DNA from: Gammaproteobacteria bacterium
GTDB lineage: Bacteria > Pseudomonadota > Gammaproteobacteria > Arenicellales > Poriferihabitantaceae
Length of the DNA stretch: 55,233 nt
NCBI GenBank assembly: GCA_026708585.1
Contig: JAPOUQ010000064.1
Span: forward strand, 1 to 55,233
Direction of reading: 5' to 3'
Numbering within the stretch: position 1 is the stretch's first letter; the number at the start of each line of letters is the position of its first letter. Positions 17,252-25,966 of this stretch are shown here, piece after piece. The notes beneath the pieces were generated by a model. That model worked only from the letters and a program-made list of their open reading frames with translations, did not search any database and was not told the origin of the DNA. Position numbers and translations under genes: made by a program.

Positions 17252-18520
17252 TTACCAGCGTCTTTCAAATTTCTTTCGCAAAAGAACGATTAGTCCATTG
17301 ACCGCAACTAGAAATAATAATAGAACCATAATCGCAGCTGATGTTCTCTCCACAAAGGCTCTTTCGGGACTATCAGCCCAGAGATAAATTTGTACTGGAA
17401 GAGCAGTTCCAGGGTCCATGGGTGATCCAGGTATATCGACAATGAAGGCTACCATTCCGATCACTAACAAGGGTGCAGTCTCCCCCAATGCCTGAGCCAA
17501 TCCGATAATGGTACCGGTCAACATGCCGGGCATGGCTAATGGTAGAACATGATGCAGGACAGTCTGAACAGGTGATGCGCCAACACCGAGAGCTGCTTCT
17601 CGAATACTCGGAGGTACAGCTCCTAGAGCAGCACGAGAGCTGATAATAATCGTTGGCAGGGTCATCAACGCGAGGACCATACCTCCGACTAATGGTATGG
17701 AACGCGGCATGTGAAAAAAGTTCAGGAAGACTGCTAGGCCAAGCAATCCGAAAATAATTGAAGGTACTGCAGCCAGATTGTTAATATTGACTTCGATCAA
17801 ATCTGTGAAGCGGTTTTTCTTAGCAAATTCCTGAAGATAGATTGCTGCAGAAACACCAATTGGAAAAGCAAGTAACATGGTAACCAGTATCGTAAACACT
17901 GATCCCATCACTGCGCCTAGAATACCGGCTTGCTCTGGCTCCCTTGAATCGCCGTTGGTAAAAAACAGGATATTAAAGTTTTTCTCAATGCGCTCCTGCT
18001 CTTTCAATTGCTCAATCCATGTAATTGATCGATCTTTAAGACGACGGTTTTTCTCGGGCACGGAGGGATCAATTCGCCCCTTCATATAAACATCAACTTC
18101 ATCATCGGCTAGTAGCCAGAAAGTTGTGGTATTTCCGATTAATTCTGGATTCTCAACAATTTTCTCACGAAGATCGTATTGAGCACCGCTACTAACCAGT
18201 CGATATAGTTCCGCCTTTTCTTTTCTTTTCGTAACCTCTGGAAATGTTTCACGTAATGATCTCTTGATGATGCCTAGATAGTTACCTTTTGATAACGATT
18301 CTGGACTGAGATCGCCATCAAAGTCCGATTCCTGAATGGTGATATCGACTGAGATATAGGTTTGCAGTAAAGCAGTGTAGCCATTAAAGAAGGTAGTTCC
18401 CAACAAAAATACCAGAAAGGTTATGCCACAGACGATCGCCGCCAGGCCATATGTCTTGAAGCGCTTTTCTGCCCGATAACGCCGGGTTAGACCTTGTTGT
18501 ATGAATGCAACCTGGTTCAT
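17252..18520 (-). CDS. pstA: Phosphate ABC transporter permease PstA, long form
   Basis: The product is about 422 residues, much longer than classical PstA (about 290). After the first membrane helix it has an extra, mostly polar region (about residues 50-190) that resembles the DUF3333 insertion of some proteobacterial PstA proteins. The usual permease core follows, with the EAA loop REAALGVGASPVQTVLHHVLP. I start it at the ATG at 18520, one base after the pstC stop, and not further upstream inside pstC. It forms the membrane channel with PstC. Confidence 0.92.
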   Translation of the reverse strand: MNQVAFIQQGLTRRYRAEKRFKTYGLAAIVCGITFLVFLLGTTFFNGYTALLQTYISVDITIQESDFDGDLSPESLSKGNYLGIIKRSLRETFPEVTKRKEKAELYRLVSSGAQYDLREKIVENPELIGNTTTFWLLADDEVDVYMKGRIDPSVPEKNRRLKDRSITWIEQLKEQERIEKNFNILFFTNGDSREPEQAGILGAVMGSVFTILVTMLLAFPIGVSAAIYLQEFAKKNRFTDLIEVNINNLAAVPSIIFGLLGLAVFLNFFHMPRSIPLVGGMVLALMTLPTIIISSRAALGAVPPSIREAALGVGASPVQTVLHHVLPLAMPGMLTGTIIGLAQALGETAPLLVIGMVAFIVDIPGSPMDPGTALPVQIYLWADSPERAFVERTSAAIMVLLLFLVAVNGLIVLLRKKFERRW

Positions 18521-18521
18521 T

Positions 18522-19526
18522 TTACTCGTACTGTTCCTTGTATTTTCTGACGACATGAAGCGCAATTACGTTCAGTAGTAGAGTAACTGCAAATAGAGTT
18601 AAGCCCAGAGCAAATGCTGCCAAGGTTTTGGGGCTGTCGAATTCCTGATCACCGACCAGAAGGGTTACGATCTGGACCGTAACCGTGGTTACAGATTCGA
18701 ATGGATTGGCAGTCAGATTTGCCGATAGTCCCGCTGCCATTACCACGATCATGGTCTCACCAATAGCTCGTGAGACCGCGAGCAGTATACTACCGACAAT
18801 ACCGGGTAGGGCTGCGGGAAGGACCACGCGTCTGACTGTTTCGGAAGAGGTAGAGCCAAGAGCATATGAACCGTCTCTGAGTGACTGTGGAACAGCGCTA
18901 ATGACATCATCCGATAACGAAGATACGAAGGGTAGTATCATTACTCCCATAACAACGCCGGCAGCAAGAGCACTTTCACTTGAAACATCAAGACCATAGC
19001 TCTCAAGACTATCACGTATCAGTGGTGCAACCGTCAGTGCGGCAAAAAATCCGTAAACCACTGTCGGAATTCCAGCAAGAATTTCTAGAATTGGCTTGGC
19101 AAATGTGCGGATTTTATGGGTTGCATATTCCGACAGATAAATCGCAGACATCAGACCAAAAGGTACGGCCACTAGCATGGCGATAATCGTAATTAGGAAT
19201 GTGCCTGCAAATAGTGGTACTGCTCCGAACGCACCGGAAGAACCAACTTGGTCTTCGCGAATAGCCATTTGAGGAGACCACTGTAAACCAAACAGGAAAT
19301 CTGTAATGGGGACGACCTGGAAAAAGCGTATCGATTCGAATAAAACGGATAGCACAATTCCGATTGTGGTGAAGATGGCAAGACAGGCACAGGAAATAAG
19401 AAATGTCCGGATGACTTTCTCGATTTGATTTCGCAGAACCCGGTTCTTTTTTGCAAGACTCAACGCAATCAGCAGGCAAATCGGCGCAACGATAAAGAAA
19501 ACGAAGAGGATAGAAAGAATGGTCAT
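18522..19526 (-). CDS. pstC: Phosphate ABC transporter permease PstC
   Basis: The protein has about seven membrane segments and the BPD permease loop RDGSYALGSTSSETVRRVVLP. The N-terminal half includes an extra pair of helices and a periplasmic stretch (FGLQWSPQMAIREDQVGSSG), as in PstC of PstA-long systems. The ATG at 19526 gives 334 residues; a TTG at 19565 in frame would add 13 that look unlike a membrane-protein N-terminus. Neither has a strong ribosome binding site. It follows pstS after a 190-base gap that contains a terminator-like hairpin. Confidence 0.9.
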   Translation of the reverse strand: MTILSILFVFFIVAPICLLIALSLAKKNRVLRNQIEKVIRTFLISCACLAIFTTIGIVLSVLFESIRFFQVVPITDFLFGLQWSPQMAIREDQVGSSGAFGAVPLFAGTFLITIIAMLVAVPFGLMSAIYLSEYATHKIRTFAKPILEILAGIPTVVYGFFAALTVAPLIRDSLESYGLDVSSESALAAGVVMGVMILPFVSSLSDDVISAVPQSLRDGSYALGSTSSETVRRVVLPAALPGIVGSILLAVSRAIGETMIVVMAAGLSANLTANPFESVTTVTVQIVTLLVGDQEFDSPKTLAAFALGLTLFAVTLLLNVIALHVVRKYKEQYE

Positions 19527-19645
19527 TCTGGGGGCCAGTTGCCTTTCATATGCAAAGGGAGTCAATAATCACTATAGCACAGACTAGTACCGATAGCCGT
19601 ACTGAAAGAATATGGATATTTGCGGAATATAGAAACGGAACGACA

Positions 19646-19680
19646 AGAAAAAGCCCGCCCAGTTATTGGCTGGGTGGGCT
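19646..19680 (-). terminator. Terminator-like hairpin between pstS and pstC
   Basis: Read leftwards, an 11-base stem (19670-19680 with 19652-19662, one mismatch) with a seven-base loop is followed by TTTTTC. It lies about 40 bases after the pstS stop. Partial termination here would give the usual excess of the binding protein over the membrane subunits. Confidence 0.8.
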
Positions 19681-19716
19681 CTTGAAAGTTCATCCATATA
19701 AAAGGATATGATTGAT

Positions 19717-20757
19717 TCACATAGTCATAGGAATCAAGTTGACCACATCATTCCCAAATTTGGAGCGCTCATCATCGGGCATCGGAATAAGGCCTTTGTC
19801 GGTGAGGTATCCTTCAGCACCCCAGACTGCTTCATTAGTGAAAGCATTCAGATATTCCTGAATCCCCGGAATTACCCCAATGTGTGCTTTTTTCGCATAA
19901 AAGTAAAGAGGTCGTGATACGGGATAGGAACCATCAGCAATATTCTCGAATTCCGGAGCAACACCATCAATAAGCGACCCCTGAATAACATCGGAGTTTT
20001 GATCTAGGAAACTGAAACCGAAAACACCAAAAGCTTTTGGGTTTTCACGTAGTTTTTGAACAATCAGATTATCGTTTTCACCGGACTCAATGTAGGCACC
20101 ATCTTCCCGGACTGAATGACAGGCCGCTTTGTAGGCACTCTTATCTGATTTGCGCATGGCCTTGACCCAGTCAAAGGTCTTGCATCCGCCTTCAAGAGCC
20201 AATTCGGCAAAGGCATCCCGTGTTCCGGAAGTCGGTGGTGGTCCAAGCACCTCGATCTTGACCGCTGGCAGATCAGCATTCACATCTTTCCAGGTCTGAT
20301 AAGGATTGGGGACCAGAGTTTCGCTTCCATCTGGATTCGGAATATCCTTAGCCAATGCTAGGAAAATGTCTCTTCGGGTAACTTGTAGTTGTTCAGACTG
20401 ATTAAAATTACCGAGCACAATACCGTCATAACCAACTTTGACTTCGATGATATCGGTAACGCCGTTCGCTTGGCATTTTTCGAATTCAGAAGATTTCATG
20501 CGCCGCGAAGAATTGGTGATGTCGGGATGTTCTGGGCCAACGCCAGAGCAGAACAACTTCATTCCACCACCAGAACCCGTTGATTCAATGACCGGGGTCT
20601 TGAAATCAGTGGTTTTCCCAAAGGTTTCAGCAACAACCGTAGCAAAGGGGTAGACTGTGGAAGAACCGACAATCTGGATATTATTCCTATCTGCATTAGC
20701 AATACTAAAAGCGCCAACGAAAGCCATCATCAATAGAAATTTTGAGAAATTTTTCAT
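19717..20757 (-). CDS. pstS: Periplasmic phosphate-binding protein PstS
   Basis: The 346-residue product starts with a Sec signal peptide (MKNFSKFLLMMAFVGAFSIANA) and has the PstS phosphate-binding signatures IVGSSTVYPFA, ESTGSGGGMKLFC and PPPTSGTRDAF. It captures phosphate in the periplasm for PstCAB. It is the first gene of the leftward pst operon. It resembles the marine proteobacterial PstS subfamily more than that of E. coli, judging by the ITNSSRRMKSSE segment. Confidence 0.95.
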   Translation of the reverse strand: MKNFSKFLLMMAFVGAFSIANADRNNIQIVGSSTVYPFATVVAETFGKTTDFKTPVIESTGSGGGMKLFCSGVGPEHPDITNSSRRMKSSEFEKCQANGVTDIIEVKVGYDGIVLGNFNQSEQLQVTRRDIFLALAKDIPNPDGSETLVPNPYQTWKDVNADLPAVKIEVLGPPPTSGTRDAFAELALEGGCKTFDWVKAMRKSDKSAYKAACHSVREDGAYIESGENDNLIVQKLRENPKAFGVFGFSFLDQNSDVIQGSLIDGVAPEFENIADGSYPVSRPLYFYAKKAHIGVIPGIQEYLNAFTNEAVWGAEGYLTDKGLIPMPDDERSKFGNDVVNLIPMTM

Positions 20758-21148
20758 GTTTAGTCCTATAGAAATCGAAATTAGAAATTCAAGGCATGAT
20801 TGTGCAGTTTAATTGTTACCAAAATATTACTCACTGGTTTACGTTTTGTTGCAAATTTTGTATTGCTTAACGAAAACCATGATTTTGCAATGGAAAAAAT
20901 TAGATATGCTTGCGGGTGAAATCAGTAAAAGGTCAAACAGCTTAGTGGATACTGATGAATCAGACAGGAGCAGGGAGGTTTGATGAATGCTAGGTTATGA
21001 TGCGGACTAATTTAACCTTGCAGTTCCTAATAAGTAACACAGTAAAAGGGATTACTCACTCTTTCCTTCTCTCAATCTATATGATTGCTGATTCCCTATT
21101 TTCTGCGCCATCGTACAGTAGTACTTCATTCAGATTCAAGAGCATTTG
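20758..21148 (-). promoter_or_regulatory. pstS upstream region with possible Pho boxes
   Basis: No gene is seen in this 390-base gap. Read leftwards, GTAA-type motifs recur at 11- to 12-base spacing between 20843 and 20814 (GTAAAC, GTAAT, GTAAC), which resembles the 11-base direct repeats of a PhoB binding site (Pho box), about 60 bases before the pstS start. The match to the consensus CTGTNAT is weak. Confidence 0.35.
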
Positions 21149-21915
21149 TTAATGAAAGGCCATGCTACTGATATCGAAAAGTGTGACTGGTATAGGGATG
21201 TTTCTAAAATGTTGGTATTTATCCGAGCCCTGAACTAGCATGGCATAGTCAACCGATGACTTGGTTTGAAAAATCGATGTAGAAAGAAAGTTTATGATCA
21301 TTCCTTAAATGCGGTTTATCCGTCCGGTTGGGTCCCTAACTATGCAGAAGTTAACCATGATGCATTGAAGCTTGACCCGGTTGAAGTTCAACCTTCACTA
21401 CTTTTGCTTCATTGATTTCAATAGAAGCCTTCTGACCTCGGGTTAGCAGGTTTTCTGAATTGGCGATATCTTAATGAGGGAGTTGCTCTAAATGATGTGA
21501 CTCAGAAAGAAATTTCATACATCCATTCGCTTCGTTGACTGCACTCAAAGCTAGCACATACTGAGACTTCCTGATCACTGCTGAATCCCCAGTAAGTGAG
21601 ATCCTGATGCCAGGATACAAGGGAGTTCGAATTCGTATCTTTTCGAAAGACGCTGGTTGACCATGTCAGAATATCCGCTCCAATGATTTGTTCGACTGCA
21701 CTAAGGATTTCCGGGGTACGGTTAATTTTTTTCACACAAGGAGAGAAAACATGAAGGTTGTTGAGTTGTCCACGATTGCCAAGCTTTGAGGCATTTGGAC
21801 TGTCAATGATGGCCAACAGATGGCCCCTACATTTTGCGGTTGCCTGCTCGTCAAGTACATCAAGCGGAAAGAGGTATCCATCTCGCTCAACATCGCGGAG
21901 CATATCTTTTGACAT
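21149..21915 (-). pseudogene. Phytanoyl-CoA dioxygenase family gene, frameshifted
   Basis: The first 115 residues read as an intact N-terminal half of a PhyH-family Fe(II)/2-oxoglutarate dioxygenase, including the metal motif HxD in SWHQDLTYWGFS. Beyond DQEVSV the homology jumps frame: ALSAVNEANGCMKFLSESHHLE continues one base off near 21560. Further on, SENLLTRGQKASIEINEAKVVKVE and QPGQASMHHG are followed by stops, and the final VDYAMLVQGSDKYQHF region ending at the TAA at 21149-21151 is again in another frame. The whole gene is thus traceable but broken at least three times. It separates phoBR from pstS. Confidence 0.85.
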
Positions 21916-22147
21916 TGATTTACCACCTCACATATGTGATTTGATTTTGAGCGGAGTTTGTCATTGGTTGATCAATATAGCAATCCTATAAACAAAGACT
22001 GTGAAGGGAGTAGCCTTGCAAAGTATGGTCTCGGCGCCGACGAGTCATATTTTTTGCTGACGATTATACGGTGAATAAAAAAGTAGACCCAAGATGAGAT
22101 ATCCCGATTGCATCGAAGCCGACACAAATACCTTCAAGAAAATGAGA

Positions 22148-23380
22148 TTAACCAAACAACAGTTCTGTACTCCGGTTATTTGGCTGAATACACGCTCTCG
22201 GAAAAAACACGGAAAAAACACTGCCTTTTTTGGGAATACTTTTAATACGAAGTTTGGCATTGTTACGATTCACAATGTGATGCACGATGGCAAGTCCAAG
22301 TCCAGTTCCACCAGTGTTTAGGGAGCGAGCTGAATCAATCCGATAAAAACGCTCGGTTATTCGGGGTATCTCTTGCTTTTCGATACCAATACCCGTATCA
22401 GCAATTGATAGGGTCCCTACCGAAGATTTGACATCCCATTTGATGGAGATTTTACCTTCAGCTGGAGTATAGTGGATTGCGTTGCTGACCAAATTGGATA
22501 GTAAGCTCTCAATTTCCGACCGGTTCCCCAGCAAATCATAATTCGAATTTACCTGTATTGAGATAGAGTGGGAGTGTTTGCCACTTAGAACCTTTGCATA
22601 GTTCAAGGCTGATTCAATCAACTCAACCATGTCAATTGCTTCTGGTGGATTTGAGGTGTCGAGATTTTCCAGTCTTGAGAGCACGCTCATGTCTTCGATG
22701 ATTTGCTTGATACGAATGATTTGCTTGAGCATATGCTTGATGGCTTGTCTCCACTCTGAAGAAATGCCGGAATCTTTTTTTTCAGACATCATCTCAAGAT
22801 AACCATACAGTATGCTGATGGGAGTTCGTAGCTCATGAGATGCATTTGCGATAAAGTCTCGTCGTATATTTTCAAGCGCCTTGATCTGTGTGATATCTCG
22901 CGCCTGCAGAAGATATTGACGGTTTTTATACGGGAGAAAGCGCAGTCTGAGGATTAGATTGGGGTTTTTTGGAGAGGCGCATTCGAAGGATTCAGGATCT
23001 CCTTTTCCTAGGATGAACTTCTGGATATCATCTGATTTGGTTAACTCAAGAATATTGCTGTGGGCGTGTTCAGAAGTAGAGAATCCGAACCATGTTTCCG
23101 CCATGCTGTTTCCCCAAATCAGATTTAGGTCATGATCAAGAATCGTAATGGCATCGGGTAGCCATGAGATATTGTCGCTAAAGTCTTGGAGAGGGTCTAC
23201 GGAATTTCTGGCCTCTCCAGTCGTTACTGCGTAATCATTGTTGGATTCATTTTGAGATGATTCGACATTCTCTGAATCCGAATTGGATTTGGGTTGAAGG
23301 TTCTGGTATCTTCCAAGAAGGTATGCACCGCCCGCGATGATGCCGATGGCTAGAAAAATCAGGTAGTTATCGAATATCAC
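22148..23380 (-). CDS. phoR: Phosphate regulon sensor histidine kinase PhoR
   Basis: This 410-residue membrane kinase has one N-terminal membrane helix (YLIFLAIGIIAGGAYLLG), a PAS-like domain (about 70-165), the HisKA dimerisation box with phosphoacceptor His182 in ASHELRTP, and a HATPase domain with GTGLGLAIVHHIV near the end. It phosphorylates PhoB when phosphate is scarce. It begins 14 bases after the phoB stop. The 22-residue tail after the ATPase domain is unremarkable. Confidence 0.94.
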   Translation of the reverse strand: MIFDNYLIFLAIGIIAGGAYLLGRYQNLQPKSNSDSENVESSQNESNNDYAVTTGEARNSVDPLQDFSDNISWLPDAITILDHDLNLIWGNSMAETWFGFSTSEHAHSNILELTKSDDIQKFILGKGDPESFECASPKNPNLILRLRFLPYKNRQYLLQARDITQIKALENIRRDFIANASHELRTPISILYGYLEMMSEKKDSGISSEWRQAIKHMLKQIIRIKQIIEDMSVLSRLENLDTSNPPEAIDMVELIESALNYAKVLSGKHSHSISIQVNSNYDLLGNRSEIESLLSNLVSNAIHYTPAEGKISIKWDVKSSVGTLSIADTGIGIEKQEIPRITERFYRIDSARSLNTGGTGLGLAIVHHIVNRNNAKLRIKSIPKKGSVFSVFFPRACIQPNNRSTELLFG

Positions 23381-23394
23381 AAGTGAATCCCGAC

Positions 23395-24084
23395 TCAGGT
23401 GCTCGAAAGTCGATACCCAACGCCCCTTACAGTCTTGATCAGTTTGTGATGGTTATGTTTTTCTAGGACGGAACGAAGTCGACGAATGTAAACATCTACA
23501 GTTCTCTCATCGACATATTTATCTTTACCCCAAATCTTATCGAGTAATCGAGCGCGATTATAGACTCTGTCCGGTTTTCGCATAAATAAGTATAGAAGTT
23601 CGAATTCCTTGATTCCAATCTCAATAAATTCATCGTTGATCTTTAATGTATGCTCTTGGGGATTAATCACGATATCCTTACAAATAATCGGTTCCCCAGT
23701 TTGTTGAGGACGGTTTCTGCGTATCCCGGCACGAATTCTGGCAAGTAACTCGTTGGTGGAGAAGGGCTTAGTGATATAGTCATCAGCACCGTGATCAAGC
23801 CCCTTGATTTTGTCTTCTTCTTCCCCTTTGGCGGTTATCATGATGATGCATGTATCGAGAGTCAATGGTTGAGACTTCAGCTTTTGTGCGTAATCGATAC
23901 CATCCATACCCGGTAGCATCCAGTCTAGCAAAACCAGATCGGGAATTTTTTTCTTGATACATTTATCCGCTTCATTGGTGTCCCTAGCCTTCATCGCGCG
24001 ATAACCTTTTCGTTCGAGTAAAAACCGCAACATCTCACGGAGTGCCTCGTCATCTTCAACGATGAGAATTGTCGACTTAGTCAT
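23395..24084 (-). CDS. phoB: Phosphate regulon response regulator PhoB
   Basis: The 229-residue OmpR-type regulator has the phosphoacceptor Asp54 in LVLLDWMLPGMDG, the conserved Lys in YITKPFS, and a C-terminal winged helix (VDERTVDVYIRRLR, RGVGYRL). It activates the pst operon and other phosphate-starvation genes. It is the promoter-proximal gene of a phoB-phoR pair that reads towards the pst operon. Confidence 0.95.
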   Translation of the reverse strand: MTKSTILIVEDDEALREMLRFLLERKGYRAMKARDTNEADKCIKKKIPDLVLLDWMLPGMDGIDYAQKLKSQPLTLDTCIIMITAKGEEEDKIKGLDHGADDYITKPFSTNELLARIRAGIRRNRPQQTGEPIICKDIVINPQEHTLKINDEFIEIGIKEFELLYLFMRKPDRVYNRARLLDKIWGKDKYVDERTVDVYIRRLRSVLEKHNHHKLIKTVRGVGYRLSST

Positions 24085-24206
24085 AATATTGCAAGTAAAC
24101 CACGAAATTATTAAAAGAATATGACGGATAGGTAGAAATTTTTATCAAAGAGTGTTCCACGTGTAATCAAGATTTTAAAATCTATAGAAAACGTTTATCA
24201 ACTAGG

Positions 24207-25679
24207 TCAAGCAGTTAGACATTCATCCATGACTTTGGATAGTTGCTTCACCCCTTCAGGAATGCGTTCTGAAGGGATGGAAGAAAAACCCATTCGAAAA
24301 AAGTGCCTCTGCACATTTGACTGGTGAAAGAACACACTACCAGGCTCAAAAAGAATGCCATAATCCTTTGCTCTCGTTGCTAATCTATCTGCATCTAACT
24401 GGGCTGGGCCTTCGATCCAGAATGATGAGCCACCGAACGTTGACCTTCGAATGTCTCCGGGAAAATATGACTCAAGCATCTCACCGAAAATAGACCAGCG
24501 CTCCTTAAGTACACTTCTCAAGCGTGTAATAAGCGCATCATGATAGCCTCGTTTGATGAATTCAGAAACGATTACCTGATTGTTATTGGGGGTATGTCGA
24601 ACCATAAGACGCCGCAGAGCACGCGCATGTTGAATGAAATCACTCGCTCCTACAAGATATCCAAGTCGGATCCCAGGAGCCAAAGTTTTCGATAAACTGC
24701 CGATGTAGATGACCCTTCCATCATGATCAAGACTTTTTAGTGCGGGTGTTGGTTCACCAATAAAATTGGATTCCCATTCATAATCATCTTCAATCAGGAT
24801 GATATCATGCCGACTGGCCAGTTTCAGCAGTTCTATGCGACGTTCAAGAGTCATGGTGACTGTACTTGGGTAATGGTGAGACGGCGTGGTATAGAGACAG
24901 TCGCAGGTTGACAACTGATCATTTAAAACCATCCCTTGGCTATCGACTTCACATGGGACATTATGAGGAGTAAACATCGAGAAAGTATTCTCTGCATCGA
25001 CATAACCCGGTGTTTCAAAGCCTACAACCTTATTCGAATTCAATAGCAACTGGGCGGTTAGAAATATCCCTTGCTGAGCACCCATAACGATCAGTAACTC
25101 ATCTGGTTCAGCCCAAATGCCGCGGCGTGGTAATAGTTTCTGTCGGATTTGTTCAATCAGTTCATGATTATCCTGGTCGTTCTGGTCTCGACTCCATTGG
25201 TGTATTGATTGAATTGATGCGGCATGCCTTGCGCACATCCGCCAATTTGAAATCGGAAACAAGTTCTGGTCATATTGACCGCAAATGAAAGGATATGGGT
25301 ATTTGTACCAGTCGCTGGGCTTGGTGTTTTGTCTAAGCTGACCGGGGAATACTATTAACTTTCGATCCCATTGAACGTCATCGGATCGAATAATGTCTTG
25401 ATAAGGATGAGCCCCGACACGTCCTTTCAGGACGTCTTGATTGACGTAATAGCCGCTTCGTTCCTGCGTTATCAACAAACCGTCGTCGACGAGCGTCTGA
25501 TAGGCATGCATAACTGTATTCCGGGCAACCTTCAGTTGTTTAGCTAGTTTACGACTTGAAGGGAGCGGCTGAGAGACATCGAAATATCCATTTAGAATAT
25601 GACTGGCGATCATCTCTTGGATTCTAGATTGTAAGGTTCCCTCGCTATGTTGTGGAAGTTGAAAAAGGTACTCGGTCAT
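24207..25679 (-). CDS. MocR/GabR-type PLP-dependent transcriptional regulator
   Basis: The 490-residue protein joins an N-terminal GntR winged helix (LPSSRKLAKQLKVARNTVMHAYQTL, first 80 residues) to a class I aminotransferase-like domain. The PLP Schiff-base lysine is in GSLSKTLAPGIRLGYL and an ASP-type contact precedes it in DDYEWES. Such regulators sense an amine or aldehyde through PLP chemistry and usually control a divergent gene. Here the divergent neighbour is the methylmalonate-semialdehyde dehydrogenase, 287 bases away, so control of that gene is likely but inferred. Confidence 0.92.
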   Translation of the reverse strand: MTEYLFQLPQHSEGTLQSRIQEMIASHILNGYFDVSQPLPSSRKLAKQLKVARNTVMHAYQTLVDDGLLITQERSGYYVNQDVLKGRVGAHPYQDIIRSDDVQWDRKLIVFPGQLRQNTKPSDWYKYPYPFICGQYDQNLFPISNWRMCARHAASIQSIHQWSRDQNDQDNHELIEQIRQKLLPRRGIWAEPDELLIVMGAQQGIFLTAQLLLNSNKVVGFETPGYVDAENTFSMFTPHNVPCEVDSQGMVLNDQLSTCDCLYTTPSHHYPSTVTMTLERRIELLKLASRHDIILIEDDYEWESNFIGEPTPALKSLDHDGRVIYIGSLSKTLAPGIRLGYLVGASDFIQHARALRRLMVRHTPNNNQVIVSEFIKRGYHDALITRLRSVLKERWSIFGEMLESYFPGDIRRSTFGGSSFWIEGPAQLDADRLATRAKDYGILFEPGSVFFHQSNVQRHFFRMGFSSIPSERIPEGVKQLSKVMDECLTA

Positions 25680-25773
25680 TGCACTATGCAGAGAGTTTTC
25701 ATGGGTGATAAATCTTAGTGCGCGAGTTGGTAGACTGAATATTTCTTTAGGGACTGTTCAACATTATATACTT

Positions 25774-25787
25774 GAATACATGTGTTC
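25774..25787. promoter_or_regulatory. Near-palindrome in the MocR-mmsA intergenic region
   Basis: GAATACATGTGTTC is an imperfect 14-base inverted repeat (one mismatch pair) in the shared 287-base promoter region, and a related CACATGT occurs about 70 bases on. It is a candidate operator for the divergent MocR-type regulator, though these proteins more often bind direct repeats. Confidence 0.25.
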
Positions 25788-25966
25788 TTCACAGTCGGGA
25801 CGGTTAGCAGTATGTTTTTCGACGTTAGATTGTGTCAATTCAATGATCACATGTTTTATTGACATCTGCATACCATCACATTTCGGATTAAAACCAGTGT
25901 TGAATAGGTAAAGGGTCAGGTCTATAATTTGATGGAGATATCGGTAATCATTTATTGGGTTAACTT

